A stretch of 10,634 nucleotides of DNA from Candidatus Atribacteria bacterium (GTDB taxonomy: Bacteria > Atribacterota > JS1 > SB-45 > 34-128), in the NCBI GenBank assembly GCA_003451675.1, contig DMCY01000061.1, positions 1-10,634 on the forward strand, read 5' to 3'. Within the stretch, counting starts at the first letter, position 1. Each line of letters begins with the position of its first letter. A program made the position numbers and the translations under genes. Of this stretch, positions 1-7,100 are shown piece after piece. The notes under the pieces are model-generated. The model did no database searches. It saw only the letters and a list, made by a program, of their open reading frames with translations, and was not told the origin of the DNA.

Positions 1-84
1 TCTGAAGTAAGATTCTGGCATAGAGATGAGTTTTTAGGTATACAAAAAGTTAAAAATTCTGACCTTAATTTAATGCAGTTTTAA
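1..84 (+). CDS. 3' end of an unidentified upstream gene (partial)
   Basis: Reading frame 1 is open from the first base to a TAA at 82-84, giving 27 residues that begin SEVRFWHRDEF and end NLMQF. The other two plus-strand frames stop within the first 8 bases, so in this AT-rich DNA the open frame is mildly informative. The residue mix (W, H, R, D, E) looks like real protein rather than translated intergenic DNA. I do not recognise the family. The gene would lie upstream of xylF on the same strand, so it could be another carbohydrate gene, but nothing visible proves that. The promoter at 194-222 suggests it is a separate transcription unit. Confidence 0.4.
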   Translation, partial: SEVRFWHRDEFLGIQKVKNSDLNLMQF

Positions 85-144
85 CTTTTAACTAATAAAA
101 TTATTTACATCCAAATAATTGTAAAAAATAGTAAATTTTTAGTC

Positions 145-166
145 TTTCAAAAGTGCACTTTTGAAA
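145..166. promoter_or_regulatory. perfect 22-bp palindrome, candidate operator
   Basis: An uninterrupted palindrome centred on GTGCAC, with half-site TTTCAAAAGTG. It ends 27 bp before the -35 box of the xylF promoter. As a hairpin it would be AT-rich and has no T-tract on either side, so a protein-binding site is more likely than a terminator for the upstream gene. The obvious candidate binder is the ROK regulator encoded at 5858-7036, but I found no second copy in the other intergenic regions, so the assignment is inference. Confidence 0.4.
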
Positions 167-193
167 TGTAACTAACATTTTATTTAAAAATTC

Positions 194-222
194 TTGACTT
201 ATATTTGAAAACAAGATATTAT
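194..222 (+). promoter_or_regulatory. sigma-70-type promoter of the xyl operon
   Basis: TTGACT at 194-199 and TATTAT at 217-222 are separated by exactly 17 bp, matching the bacterial housekeeping consensus at 5 of 6 positions in each box. Transcription would start near 229-231, leaving a leader of about 220 nt before xylF. It is the best-scoring promoter I see in the window, and no comparable promoter precedes the later xyl genes. Confidence 0.65.
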
Positions 223-229
223 TAAAACA

Positions 230-452
230 TAATAATATAAAACTTAAAATAAGTATTATAAAAAGTATTCTCCATAAATTTATTGAATTATAATACCAAA
301 ATTACCTGCAAGTCACTATCAAACAACGAAAGGAGGGATGTGCCTTTCTAAAAAATATAAGCTTTACTAACATGATTATTGCAATGTAGAAAGTTTAGTT
401 TTTGCTTTGGGAATAAGTATTTCAAATTACAATTTTAAAGGAGATTTTTATT
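230..452 (+). other. long 5' leader of xylF
   Basis: About 220 nt of AT-rich, apparently non-coding sequence lie between the predicted start of transcription and xylF. No riboswitch class is recognised. The only clear structure is a small stem (GAAAGG 328-333 with CCTTTC 343-348) that holds a Shine-Dalgarno-like GGAGG at 332-336. That motif is followed by an ATG at 338 with an 11-codon frame (MCLSKKYKLY and stop), but the spacing of one base is too short for normal initiation. The xylF ribosome-binding site is AAAGGAG at 437-443, 9 nt before the ATG. Confidence 0.4.
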
Positions 453-1514
453 ATGAAGAAATTTAGTATCATTTTAATGACGATTGTATTGTTTGTTGTA
501 TTAGGCCTTGCGGTTTTTGCTGCAGATACCCCTATAAAGATTGGTGTATCATTTTCTGAATTCGATATTGAAAGATGGCCAAGGGAAGCAGCTCTTATGA
601 CAGATTTAGGGAATAAAGTTGGTGCTCAAGTTGTCGTTCAAGTAGCTAATCATGATGTGAAGTTGCAGAATGATCAGATTGAGAATATGGTTCTTCAAGG
701 AGTGGATGTTATTATTATTCTTGCAGAAGATGGGGCAGCTGCAGCAACAGCGGTAGATCAAGCTGCAGAAGCAGGGGTTCCATGTATAGCATATGATAGA
801 TTAATTAAATCGCCTAATCTGGCATGTTATATTTCGTTTGACAATGTTGAGGTAGGCAGAACTCAAGCAAGAGGCATATTAAAAGTAAAAGATAGCGGAA
901 GATTTGTGCTTCTTGGTGGAAGCCCAACAGATAATAATGCTACACTCTTCAGGCAAGGACAGATGGAAATTCTTCAGCCTTTAATTGATAGTGGTCAGAT
1001 TGAGATAGTTGCTGATCAGTGGGTACCTAATTGGAGTAATGCAGAAGCACTCAAGATTATGGAGAACATCCTTACTGCCATAAATAACCAAGTTGATGCG
1101 GTGGTAGCTTCAAATGATGGAACGGCACTTGGCGCAATCCAAGCTATGAAAGCTCAAGGTCTTACTGGGAAGGTCCCAATTTCCGGGCAAGATGCCACAT
1201 TAGCTGGTTGTAAATCTATAGTTGAGGGAGAGCAAACTATGAGCGTATTCAAAGATATAAGACTTCTCACTCCAATGGCAATAGATATGGCTGTAAAATT
1301 CGCTAAAGGTGAAACTCCGGAAGGACTAAAAGACTTTACTCTTGCCGAACTTACTTTAGATGATAAATTAAAAGGAACTGTTCCTTGCAAGTTTCTAAAA
1401 GTTGTAGGGGTAGATAAGGAAAGTATGTACGATGTAGTTATTAAGAGTGGTTTCCAGGAATACGATGAAGTGTATAAAGATGTACCTGAAAAAGATAGAC
1501 CACCAAAAATCTAA
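453..1514 (+). CDS. xylF: D-xylose ABC transporter, periplasmic substrate-binding protein XylF
   Basis: A 353-residue periplasmic binding protein that captures D-xylose and delivers it to the XylGH membrane complex. Residues 1-23 form a signal peptide (KK, a long hydrophobic core, then VFA-A) with no lipobox cysteine, so the protein should be soluble and secreted. The mature part follows E. coli XylF (recalled sequence) closely: ERW at 40-42, AYDRLI at 113-118, GGSPTDNNATLFR at 155-167, DQW at 188-190, ASND at 219-222, GQDATLAG at 245-252 and TMSVFKD at 262-268. These blocks include the sugar-contacting residues of the xylose/ribose-type binding proteins. Length is close to the E. coli precursor (330). 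The ATG follows AAAGGAG by 9 nt. It is the first gene of the operon and is followed by a stem-loop that may raise its mRNA level relative to xylGH. A xylose-specific assignment is strong; related pentoses are possible. Confidence 0.95.
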   Translation: MKKFSIILMTIVLFVVLGLAVFAADTPIKIGVSFSEFDIERWPREAALMTDLGNKVGAQVVVQVANHDVKLQNDQIENMVLQGVDVIIILAEDGAAAATAVDQAAEAGVPCIAYDRLIKSPNLACYISFDNVEVGRTQARGILKVKDSGRFVLLGGSPTDNNATLFRQGQMEILQPLIDSGQIEIVADQWVPNWSNAEALKIMENILTAINNQVDAVVASNDGTALGAIQAMKAQGLTGKVPISGQDATLAGCKSIVEGEQTMSVFKDIRLLTPMAIDMAVKFAKGETPEGLKDFTLAELTLDDKLKGTVPCKFLKVVGVDKESMYDVVIKSGFQEYDEVYKDVPEKDRPPKI

Positions 1515-1523
1515 TTACTAAAA

Positions 1524-1563
1524 GAGTGTACCGTAGATTGTTATTAATGTCTACGGTACACTC
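1524..1563 (+). terminator. strong stem-loop between xylF and xylG (attenuator or mRNA stabiliser)
   Basis: A perfect 14-bp inverted repeat (GAGTGTACCGTAGA at 1524-1537 and its complement at 1550-1563) encloses a 12-nt loop and starts 10 nt after the xylF stop. It is followed by GCTGTTTATAATT, a poor T-tract, so termination is likely partial at most. In binding-protein transporter operons such intercistronic hairpins commonly protect the upstream message or cause leaky termination, so that the binding protein outnumbers the membrane parts. That role is inferred from position. Confidence 0.7.
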
Positions 1564-1602
1564 GCTGTTTATAATTAAAAACTACTAAAAGTAAATCTTT
1601 AT

Positions 1603-1620
1603 GGGAGTAATAATATTTTG
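1603..1620 (+). promoter_or_regulatory. ribosome-binding site that fixes the TTG start of xylG
   Basis: GGGAG at 1603-1607 lies 10 nt before a TTG at 1618. The nearby ATG at 1601 is in another frame and stops after six codons, and xylG has no in-frame ATG in its first conserved segment (KDEYILRIENVTKDFPG). The TTG is therefore the supported start. Confidence 0.6.
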
Positions 1621-3159
1621 AAAGATGAATATATTTTAAGAATAGAAAATGTAACAAAAGACTTTCCAGGCATTAGAGCACTGTCAAATGTTTCCTTTAA
1701 AATAAAAAAGGGAGACATTCATGGTTTGTGCGGGGAAAATGGTGCTGGGAAATCTACTTTAGTAAAGATTCTTGCAGGAGTTTATCCTCTCAATACTTAC
1801 GAAGGGAAAATTTACTTTAATGATGAAGAGCTAAAATTTACCCATTTTTCTATTCATCAGGCAATCGAAAAAGGAATTGCTATTGTTTATCAGGAACTTG
1901 CTCTTGTTTCCCAAATGACAGTAGGAGAAAATATTTTTCTTGGAAGAGAACCAGAAGATAAAGGCATTATTAATTGGAATGAACTTTATTTAGATACTAA
2001 AAAAATTCTCAAAAAATACAAATTAAATATCCCATTTTTTGCTAAGTTATCCACGCTAAGTGTTGGTCAACAACAGATGGTTGAAATTGCTAAAGCCCTC
2101 TCACAGAAGGTTAAAGTTTTAATATTAGATGAGCCAACATCTGCCCTTACTGAGACTGAGATTAATTCTCTAATGGAAATCCTCAAGTACTTAAAACATA
2201 ATGGAGTGACTTGCATATACATTTCCCATAAGCTGGAGGAGTTTTTTAGAATTACAGATAATATTACTGTTCTTAGAGATGGTCTGGTAGTTGATACAGT
2301 AAGGACAGCGGATACCACCGAAGAGAAGGTCATTGCTATGATGGTGGGACGAGAAATGAAAGAGAGGTTCCCTGTTAGAAATCGTAAGATTGGAGAAAAG
2401 ATTTTGGAAGTTAAGAACTTATCAGCAGACAATCTTTTAGCTCATGGTAAAATGGCAATTAAGAACATTTCATTTGATTTAAGAAAAGGTGAAGTACTGG
2501 GAATAGCCGGTCTTATGGGTTCCGGAAGAAGCGAGCTTGTTACCACTATATTTGGAGAGTACGGAAAACATGTTACCGGAGAAATATTTTTAGAAGGGAG
2601 ACCAATAAAAATTAGTTCAGCAAGGGAGGCTGTAAATTACGGAATAGGCTTTGTACCGGAAGATAGAAAAAAGATGGGGCTTGTGTTAATGCAGGCAATC
2701 TATAAAAATATCTCATTACCTAATATCAGAAAATTTTCTAATGCATTGAGTATTGATAAGTACGAAGAATTAAACGAATGTAGGAAATATGCTGACAGTC
2801 TTAATATAAAAACACCATCTCTTTTTGTAATTACAGAATCTTTAAGTGGAGGTAACCAACAGAAGGTAGTAATAGCAAAGTGGTTAATGTCAACCCCAAA
2901 GATTCTCATTCTCGATGATCCAACCAGGGGGATTGATGTAGGAACTAAATATGAGATATACAAGCTTATAAATAAACTTGCAGAAAATGGTATAGCCATC
3001 ATTATGATTTCTTCTGAATTAGAGGAAGTGCTTGGAATGAGTGACCGAATTATGGTTATGCACGAAGGAAAGTGTACAGGGATTTTAGAACGAAAAAAGG
3101 CAACGCAAGAGAAGGTAATGGCCTTAGCTACAGGTACTAAAAATTGTAACGGGGTATAG
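1618..3159 (+). CDS. xylG: D-xylose ABC transporter, tandem ATP-binding protein XylG
   Basis: A 513-residue cytoplasmic ATPase with two fused nucleotide-binding domains, which powers xylose import through XylH. The length equals that of E. coli XylG. Domain 1 is complete: Walker A GENGAGKST 39-47, Q-loop in VYQELALV, signature LSVGQQQ 147-153 (V for the usual G), Walker B VLILDEP 167-173, and H-loop ISHK 202-205. Domain 2 has the degenerate Walker A typical of this sugar-transporter family (GLMGSGRSE 298-306, Arg for Lys), VPEDRK 346-351, signature LSGGNQQ 409-415, and Walker B ILILDDP 429-435. In the last motif the usual catalytic Glu is Asp434, and the H-loop position is Ser (ISSE). ATP hydrolysis thus probably falls mainly on domain 1. 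Translation starts at TTG. The stop codon is 3 nt before xylH, implying coupled translation. Confidence 0.95.
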   Translation: MKDEYILRIENVTKDFPGIRALSNVSFKIKKGDIHGLCGENGAGKSTLVKILAGVYPLNTYEGKIYFNDEELKFTHFSIHQAIEKGIAIVYQELALVSQMTVGENIFLGREPEDKGIINWNELYLDTKKILKKYKLNIPFFAKLSTLSVGQQQMVEIAKALSQKVKVLILDEPTSALTETEINSLMEILKYLKHNGVTCIYISHKLEEFFRITDNITVLRDGLVVDTVRTADTTEEKVIAMMVGREMKERFPVRNRKIGEKILEVKNLSADNLLAHGKMAIKNISFDLRKGEVLGIAGLMGSGRSELVTTIFGEYGKHVTGEIFLEGRPIKISSAREAVNYGIGFVPEDRKKMGLVLMQAIYKNISLPNIRKFSNALSIDKYEELNECRKYADSLNIKTPSLFVITESLSGGNQQKVVIAKWLMSTPKILILDDPTRGIDVGTKYEIYKLINKLAENGIAIIMISSELEEVLGMSDRIMVMHEGKCTGILERKKATQEKVMALATGTKNCNGV

Positions 3160-3162
3160 TTA

Positions 3163-4362
3163 ATGAAAACATTAAATTTTAATCGTAAAATAAAAATTGA
3201 TATTAGAACTTATACACTAATAATTGCTCTTATTATTATCTGGTTACTTTTTGGTTATTTAACTGGGGGGATATTCTTTTCCTCAAGAAATCTTTCGAAT
3301 CTTTTAAGGCAAATGACTATCATTTCTTTTCTTAGTATAGGGATGACTCTGGTAATTATTACTGGTAATATTGATCTTTCCGTAGGATCGCTGACTGGTT
3401 TTATAAGTATAATAGCTGCCTATCTTCAGGCGGTTATGCTCCCTGAAATTCTCCAGGGATTTTTCCCAAGCCTGTCTACCGGGGGATTAGGCATATTGAG
3501 TACAATTGTAACTATCATTATCTGTCTGTTAGTAGCCTTATTAGCTGGTATCTGTCAAGGTTATATTATTGCTTATTTGAAGGTGCCGGCCTTTATTGCG
3601 ACTCTGGGAGGAATGCTTATTTTTCGGGGAGCAATTCTTGGTGTTAGTAGGGGAAGAACGATAGTTCCTATCGAAAATTCTCTCAGGTGGGTAGCTCAAG
3701 GGTATTTGCCTAAAAAATTAGGTATACTTGTAGCAGCTATTGCTATAATAGTTATTTTTCTAATGAGCTTGCAAAGCAGAAAAAAAAAGAAACAATATGG
3801 TTTTGAAATTAAACCTTTTACCTATGATTTTTTAATAGCATCGTTGTATTCAGTTCTTGTTTCAGGTTTCATTTTGATTGTAAATAATTATAGAGGGGTA
3901 CCGAATCCAGTAGTAATTATGGTGGTAATAGCGATTTTGGTTACCTATTTAGCTAATAACACTAGATTTGGTCGGTATGTGTATGCTCTCGGAGGGAATA
4001 TAGAGGCAACTAAATTTTCAGGCATAAATGTTCAATTTGTTATTTTTAAAGTTTTCATCTTAATGGGTATTCTAAGTGGAGTTGCCGGAATTATTCTTAC
4101 CGGTTATGTTGCTGCAGGTACCATTGGTGGTGGTATGAATTATGAACTTACAGCTATAGCTGGCTGCGTTATTGGTGGTGCAAGTTTAAGCGGAGGTAAA
4201 GGAACAATTATTGGAGCTCTAATAGGTACTTTAATTATGGCAAGTCTTGAGAACGGGATGAGCATTATGAATATGAGTGTGTTCTGGCAGTATATAGTTA
4301 AAGGCTTAGTCCTGATTTTTGCAGTTTATGTAGATGTAGCATCTAAGAAAAACAACTCGTGA
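3163..4362 (+). CDS. xylH: D-xylose ABC transporter, inner-membrane permease XylH
   Basis: A 399-residue, highly hydrophobic permease (E. coli XylH is 393) that forms the membrane channel with XylG. Roughly ten membrane segments are apparent. Family marks of the ribose/xylose permeases are present: ITGNIDLSVGS at 66-76, KVPAFIATLGGMLIFRG in the middle, ALGGNIEATKFSGI after a cytoplasmic loop, and the glycine-rich AIAGCVIGGASLSGGKGT stretch near the C-terminus. A basic loop (RKKKK) is encoded by a run of nine A's at 3780-3788, where a sequencing indel would be easy, but the frame continues correctly. The start follows GGGG at 3151-3154 by 8 nt and lies 3 nt after xylG. The last 28 codons, including the stop, recur almost exactly at 5681-5764, downstream of the next gene. 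Confidence 0.95.
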   Translation: MKTLNFNRKIKIDIRTYTLIIALIIIWLLFGYLTGGIFFSSRNLSNLLRQMTIISFLSIGMTLVIITGNIDLSVGSLTGFISIIAAYLQAVMLPEILQGFFPSLSTGGLGILSTIVTIIICLLVALLAGICQGYIIAYLKVPAFIATLGGMLIFRGAILGVSRGRTIVPIENSLRWVAQGYLPKKLGILVAAIAIIVIFLMSLQSRKKKKQYGFEIKPFTYDFLIASLYSVLVSGFILIVNNYRGVPNPVVIMVVIAILVTYLANNTRFGRYVYALGGNIEATKFSGINVQFVIFKVFILMGILSGVAGIILTGYVAAGTIGGGMNYELTAIAGCVIGGASLSGGKGTIIGALIGTLIMASLENGMSIMNMSVFWQYIVKGLVLIFAVYVDVASKKNNS

Positions 4363-4400
4363 TATGAGAAAGATAGCGAAAACAAATATTTTGATGAAAT
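4271..4400 (+). repeat. direct repeat copy 1: 3' end of xylH and following bases
   Basis: This segment matches 5673-5802 at a constant offset of 1402 bases. Bases 4280-4364 are identical to 5682-5766 (85 bp), covering the xylH C-terminal codons and stop. The next 35 or so bases match imperfectly and similarity then fades. The two copies bracket the oxidoreductase gene exactly. Confidence 0.9.
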
Positions 4401-4487
4401 TATGTATTATTTATTTAAAATATAAATTTCTAATCCCAAGTAATATCTTTTCTTTAAGCAAAAAATATTAATACAGAGGCAAAAAAA

Positions 4488-5660
4488 ATGATTAAGGAAA
4501 AAGAAATAAACACTATAAGTGAAGTTTTACATTATGGTATGGTTGGCGGTGGAACTGATTCTTTTATTGGTGATGTTCATCGTAAGGCTGCTAATTTTGA
4601 TGGAAAAATAAAGTTAGTCGCGGGTTCTTTTTCCAGGAATTATGATAATACCTTATCTACAGGAAAAAAATTAGGTTTAGAGACCGAAAGGCTTTATAAA
4701 AACTTTGAAGAAATGGCAGAAAAAGAGGCAGCAAGGAAAGATAAAATTGATTTTGTTTCAATTGTAACTCCGAATTATGTCCACTATAAGATTGCAAAAA
4801 CTTTTTTAAAAAATGGTATTAATGTTGTTTGTGATAAACCTTTATGTTTTAAAGTTGAAGAAGCAGAAGAATTGACTGATTTAGCAAAAGAAAAAGAACT
4901 TCTCTTTTGTGTTACCTATGTTTATACTGGTTATCCAATGATTAAACAGGCTAGAGAAATGATTCGTCAAGGAGATATAGGAGAGATCCTGATGGTTATG
5001 GCTGAATATCCTCAGGAATGGCTTGCTACTACCGTAGAAAATGAAGGAAACAATCAGGCAGTATGGAGAACTAATCCCAAAATGGCAGGGAGTTCTAACT
5101 GCGTGGGAGATATTGGCAGCCATGTTGAAAATATTGTATCTTATATTACTGGATTAAAGATTAAATCCCTTTGTGCTAAATTAGATATAGTAGGCGAAAA
5201 CAGGATTTTAGATACGAACGCTGGTATTATGATTAAATATGATAATGGTGCAAGTGGTTTTTATTGGTGTTCACAGATTGCAATTGGGCATGATAATGAT
5301 CTGAAGATAAGAATTTATGCTACAAATGGTAGTATCGAATGGCAACAGGAAGACCCTAATTATTTAAAAGTTGCATATCTTGGTAAACCAAAAGAGAAGT
5401 TATCAAGAGGACGTGATCAAATTTATCCATTGGCAGCTAATAATGTACGAATTCCAGGTGGTCATGTTGAAGGTTATTATGAGGCATTTGCCAATATTTA
5501 TAAAAATTTTGCAGATGCATTGCTATCTAAAAAATCAGATTGTAACTTCAAGAAAGAGAATTATGATTATCCAACGGTTTATGATGGTATAAATGGCGTT
5601 AAATTTATCAATTCGGCAGTTGAAAGTTCAAAAAATGGTTCAATATGGGTAGATTTGTAA
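4488..5660 (+). CDS. Gfo/Idh/MocA-family NAD(P)-dependent oxidoreductase
   Basis: A 390-residue predicted cytoplasmic dehydrogenase or reductase of the sugar/inositol type. The N-terminal Rossmann fold carries GMVGGG at 17-22 followed by SFIGDVHRKAA, then TPNYVHY 94-100 and CDKPL 115-119, where Lys117 is the conserved lysine of the family's EKP motif (here DKP). The C-terminal domain has GDIGSH 207-212, with Asp208 and His212 in the usual catalytic positions. Substrates in this family include inositols, glucose, xylose and keto- or anhydro-sugars, and the sequence does not decide among them. Given its place it may oxidise xylose or a related sugar, or reduce a keto-sugar that enters through the same transporter; this is inference. 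The ATG follows AGAGG by 8 nt. The gene starts 125 nt after xylH, looser than the xylFGH spacing, and lies between two copies of the xylH 3' end, suggesting later insertion. Confidence 0.88.
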   Translation: MIKEKEINTISEVLHYGMVGGGTDSFIGDVHRKAANFDGKIKLVAGSFSRNYDNTLSTGKKLGLETERLYKNFEEMAEKEAARKDKIDFVSIVTPNYVHYKIAKTFLKNGINVVCDKPLCFKVEEAEELTDLAKEKELLFCVTYVYTGYPMIKQAREMIRQGDIGEILMVMAEYPQEWLATTVENEGNNQAVWRTNPKMAGSSNCVGDIGSHVENIVSYITGLKIKSLCAKLDIVGENRILDTNAGIMIKYDNGASGFYWCSQIAIGHDNDLKIRIYATNGSIEWQQEDPNYLKVAYLGKPKEKLSRGRDQIYPLAANNVRIPGGHVEGYYEAFANIYKNFADALLSKKSDCNFKKENYDYPTVYDGINGVKFINSAVESSKNGSIWVDL

Positions 5661-5672
5661 AGCAAAATTTTT

Positions 5673-5802
5673 ATACTAGTATGTTCTGGCAGTATATAGT
5701 TAAAGGCTTAGTCCTGATTTTTGCAGTTTATGTAGATGTAGCATCTAAGAAAAACAACTCGTGATACAAGAAAGACATCGAAAACAAATATTTAAATAAA
5801 AT
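5673..5802 (+). repeat. direct repeat copy 2: orphan xylH 3' end upstream of the ROK gene
   Basis: This partner of 4271-4400 contains the 85-bp identical core at 5682-5766. A G-to-A difference turns the GTG valine codon of xylH into ATG at 5681, so the copy reads as a 27-codon frame (MFWQYIVKGLV... to TGA at 5762-5764) equal to the last membrane helix and tail of XylH. No Shine-Dalgarno sequence precedes that ATG, so translation is doubtful. A 10-bp palindrome, ATACTAGTAT, sits at the left junction (5673-5682). The copy lies 13 nt after the oxidoreductase stop and 55 nt before the ROK gene, where the original xylH end would be expected if xylH once preceded the regulator directly. Confidence 0.9.
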
Positions 5803-5857
5803 TTTTATGATATTATATATTTATAAATAAATTAGAAAAAGAAGGAACAAATTTTAT

Positions 5858-7036
5858 ATGATGAAGAAAAGTAAACTTATGTTAGGAAACTCAATAGTAA
5901 TTAGCAAATGGAATTTAAGTAGTATTTTTAAACTAATTCGCAAACGAGGTCCTATTTCTCGTATAGAACTAACTAAAATTAGCGGTTGTAGTGCCGGGAC
6001 AGTGTCTAACCATGTCAGAACTCTGATTAAAAAAGGCTTTGTGATTGAAACTAAAAAAGGGATTTCTTCTGGCGGCAGAAAACCAATACAATTAATGATT
6101 AATCCCAATAAAGCTTATGTTTTTACTATTGAAATCGAAGTTAACCAGATAAAGATAGTGATATTTGATTTAGAAATAAAAGTAATAACAAAGAGTATCA
6201 TTCCCATAACATATAAGGATGATTACAAGAAGACCCTTGAACAGGTATTTTTTGAGATGGATAAGATGAGGGAAGAAAAGAATTTAAAATTAGATAATCT
6301 CCTGGGGATAGGAGTAGCAGTGCCTGGTTTGATTGACAAAGTGAAGGGTGTATTAGAATTTGCGCCTAATTTAGGATGGAAAAATGTCCATATTTCAAAG
6401 ATTTTTAAAGACAAATATGGCCTTCCTATAGTCTTAAATAATGAGGCAAAAGCGGCAGCTATTGGGGAAAGAGAATATATTTATCCTAAAACAAGTAATG
6501 TGGTATTTGTCTCTATTAATGAAGGAATAGGTTGCGGGATTTTTTTTAATGGTGAATTATATAGAGGAGCCAGTGGAAATGCCGGGGAATTCGGTCATAT
6601 AACTATTGATACTAATGGTCCTCTATGTCACTGTGGTAATAAAGGGTGCTGGGAAACACTTGCTTCGGAAAGCTATATTGTTAATAGGTATTTAAAATTA
6701 TCTAATAGTAATAAAGAATTGACTAAGAAGGAGATATATCAATTAGGTAAAAATGGCGATAAAAAGGTAATTGAGATATTTAAGGAAGCAGGAAGGAATA
6801 TAGGGATAGGATTGGTTAATATTATTAATGGGCTTAGTCCTGAATTGTTAGTAATTGGCGGAGGTATTGTAGAGATAAAAGATTATATTTATGAGGAAAT
6901 TATTAAAAAACTTGAGGAAAGTGCTTTATCTATTTCCTATAAAAAGGTAGAAATTAAATTCAGTGAATTAGGAAACTTAGCTGCCGTTTATGGGCTGGCT
7001 GATTTGATTATTGAAAAGAGAATTAAATTTATTTAA
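5858..7036 (+). CDS. xylR: ROK-family transcriptional regulator, probable xylose repressor XylR
   Basis: A 392-residue DNA-binding sugar sensor. The N-terminal winged helix-turn-helix spans about 20-70 (FKLIRKRGPISRIELTKISG, then GCSAGTVSNHVRTLIKKG), followed by SSGGRKPIQL, the usual link to the sugar-binding domain. The ROK domain shows GIGVAVPGLID 150-160, APNLGW 169-174, a second glycine-rich loop INEGIGCGIFFNGELYRGASGNAGEFGH ending at His247, and the zinc motif CHCGNKGCWE 257-266, with His247, Cys257, Cys259 and Cys264 as ligands. The full HTH plus ROK architecture separates it from ROK sugar kinases. Such XylR proteins usually repress xyl genes and release DNA on binding xylose. Two adjacent ATGs (5858 and 5861) are possible starts; AAGGA at 5842-5846 suits the first. 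Lying within the operon, it would be autoregulated. The xylose-specific assignment rests on context. Confidence 0.88.
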   Translation: MMKKSKLMLGNSIVISKWNLSSIFKLIRKRGPISRIELTKISGCSAGTVSNHVRTLIKKGFVIETKKGISSGGRKPIQLMINPNKAYVFTIEIEVNQIKIVIFDLEIKVITKSIIPITYKDDYKKTLEQVFFEMDKMREEKNLKLDNLLGIGVAVPGLIDKVKGVLEFAPNLGWKNVHISKIFKDKYGLPIVLNNEAKAAAIGEREYIYPKTSNVVFVSINEGIGCGIFFNGELYRGASGNAGEFGHITIDTNGPLCHCGNKGCWETLASESYIVNRYLKLSNSNKELTKKEIYQLGKNGDKKVIEIFKEAGRNIGIGLVNIINGLSPELLVIGGGIVEIKDYIYEEIIKKLEESALSISYKKVEIKFSELGNLAAVYGLADLIIEKRIKFI

Positions 7037-7100
7037 CATAGGTTTTAAAAACAATAAAAGTTCTTTTTGTAAATCTATTATCATAACTACTTTGTTATAC

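Noticed and set aside
338..370. Leader peptide MCLSKKYKLY in the xylF leader
   Set aside because: The spacing between GGAGG and ATG is one base, too short for initiation, and the codons show no attenuation pattern such as a run of one amino acid.
4271..5802. The 130-bp direct repeat as terminal repeats of a transposon or att sites of an integrative element
   Set aside because: No transposase or integrase lies between the copies, and the repeat is the coding end of xylH itself, so homologous recombination is the better explanation.
5801..5857. Separate promoter for the ROK gene (TG-A-TATTAT at 5808-5816)
   Set aside because: No acceptable -35 box lies upstream, and AT-rich DNA produces such -10 matches often. 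Read-through from the operon promoter is simpler.
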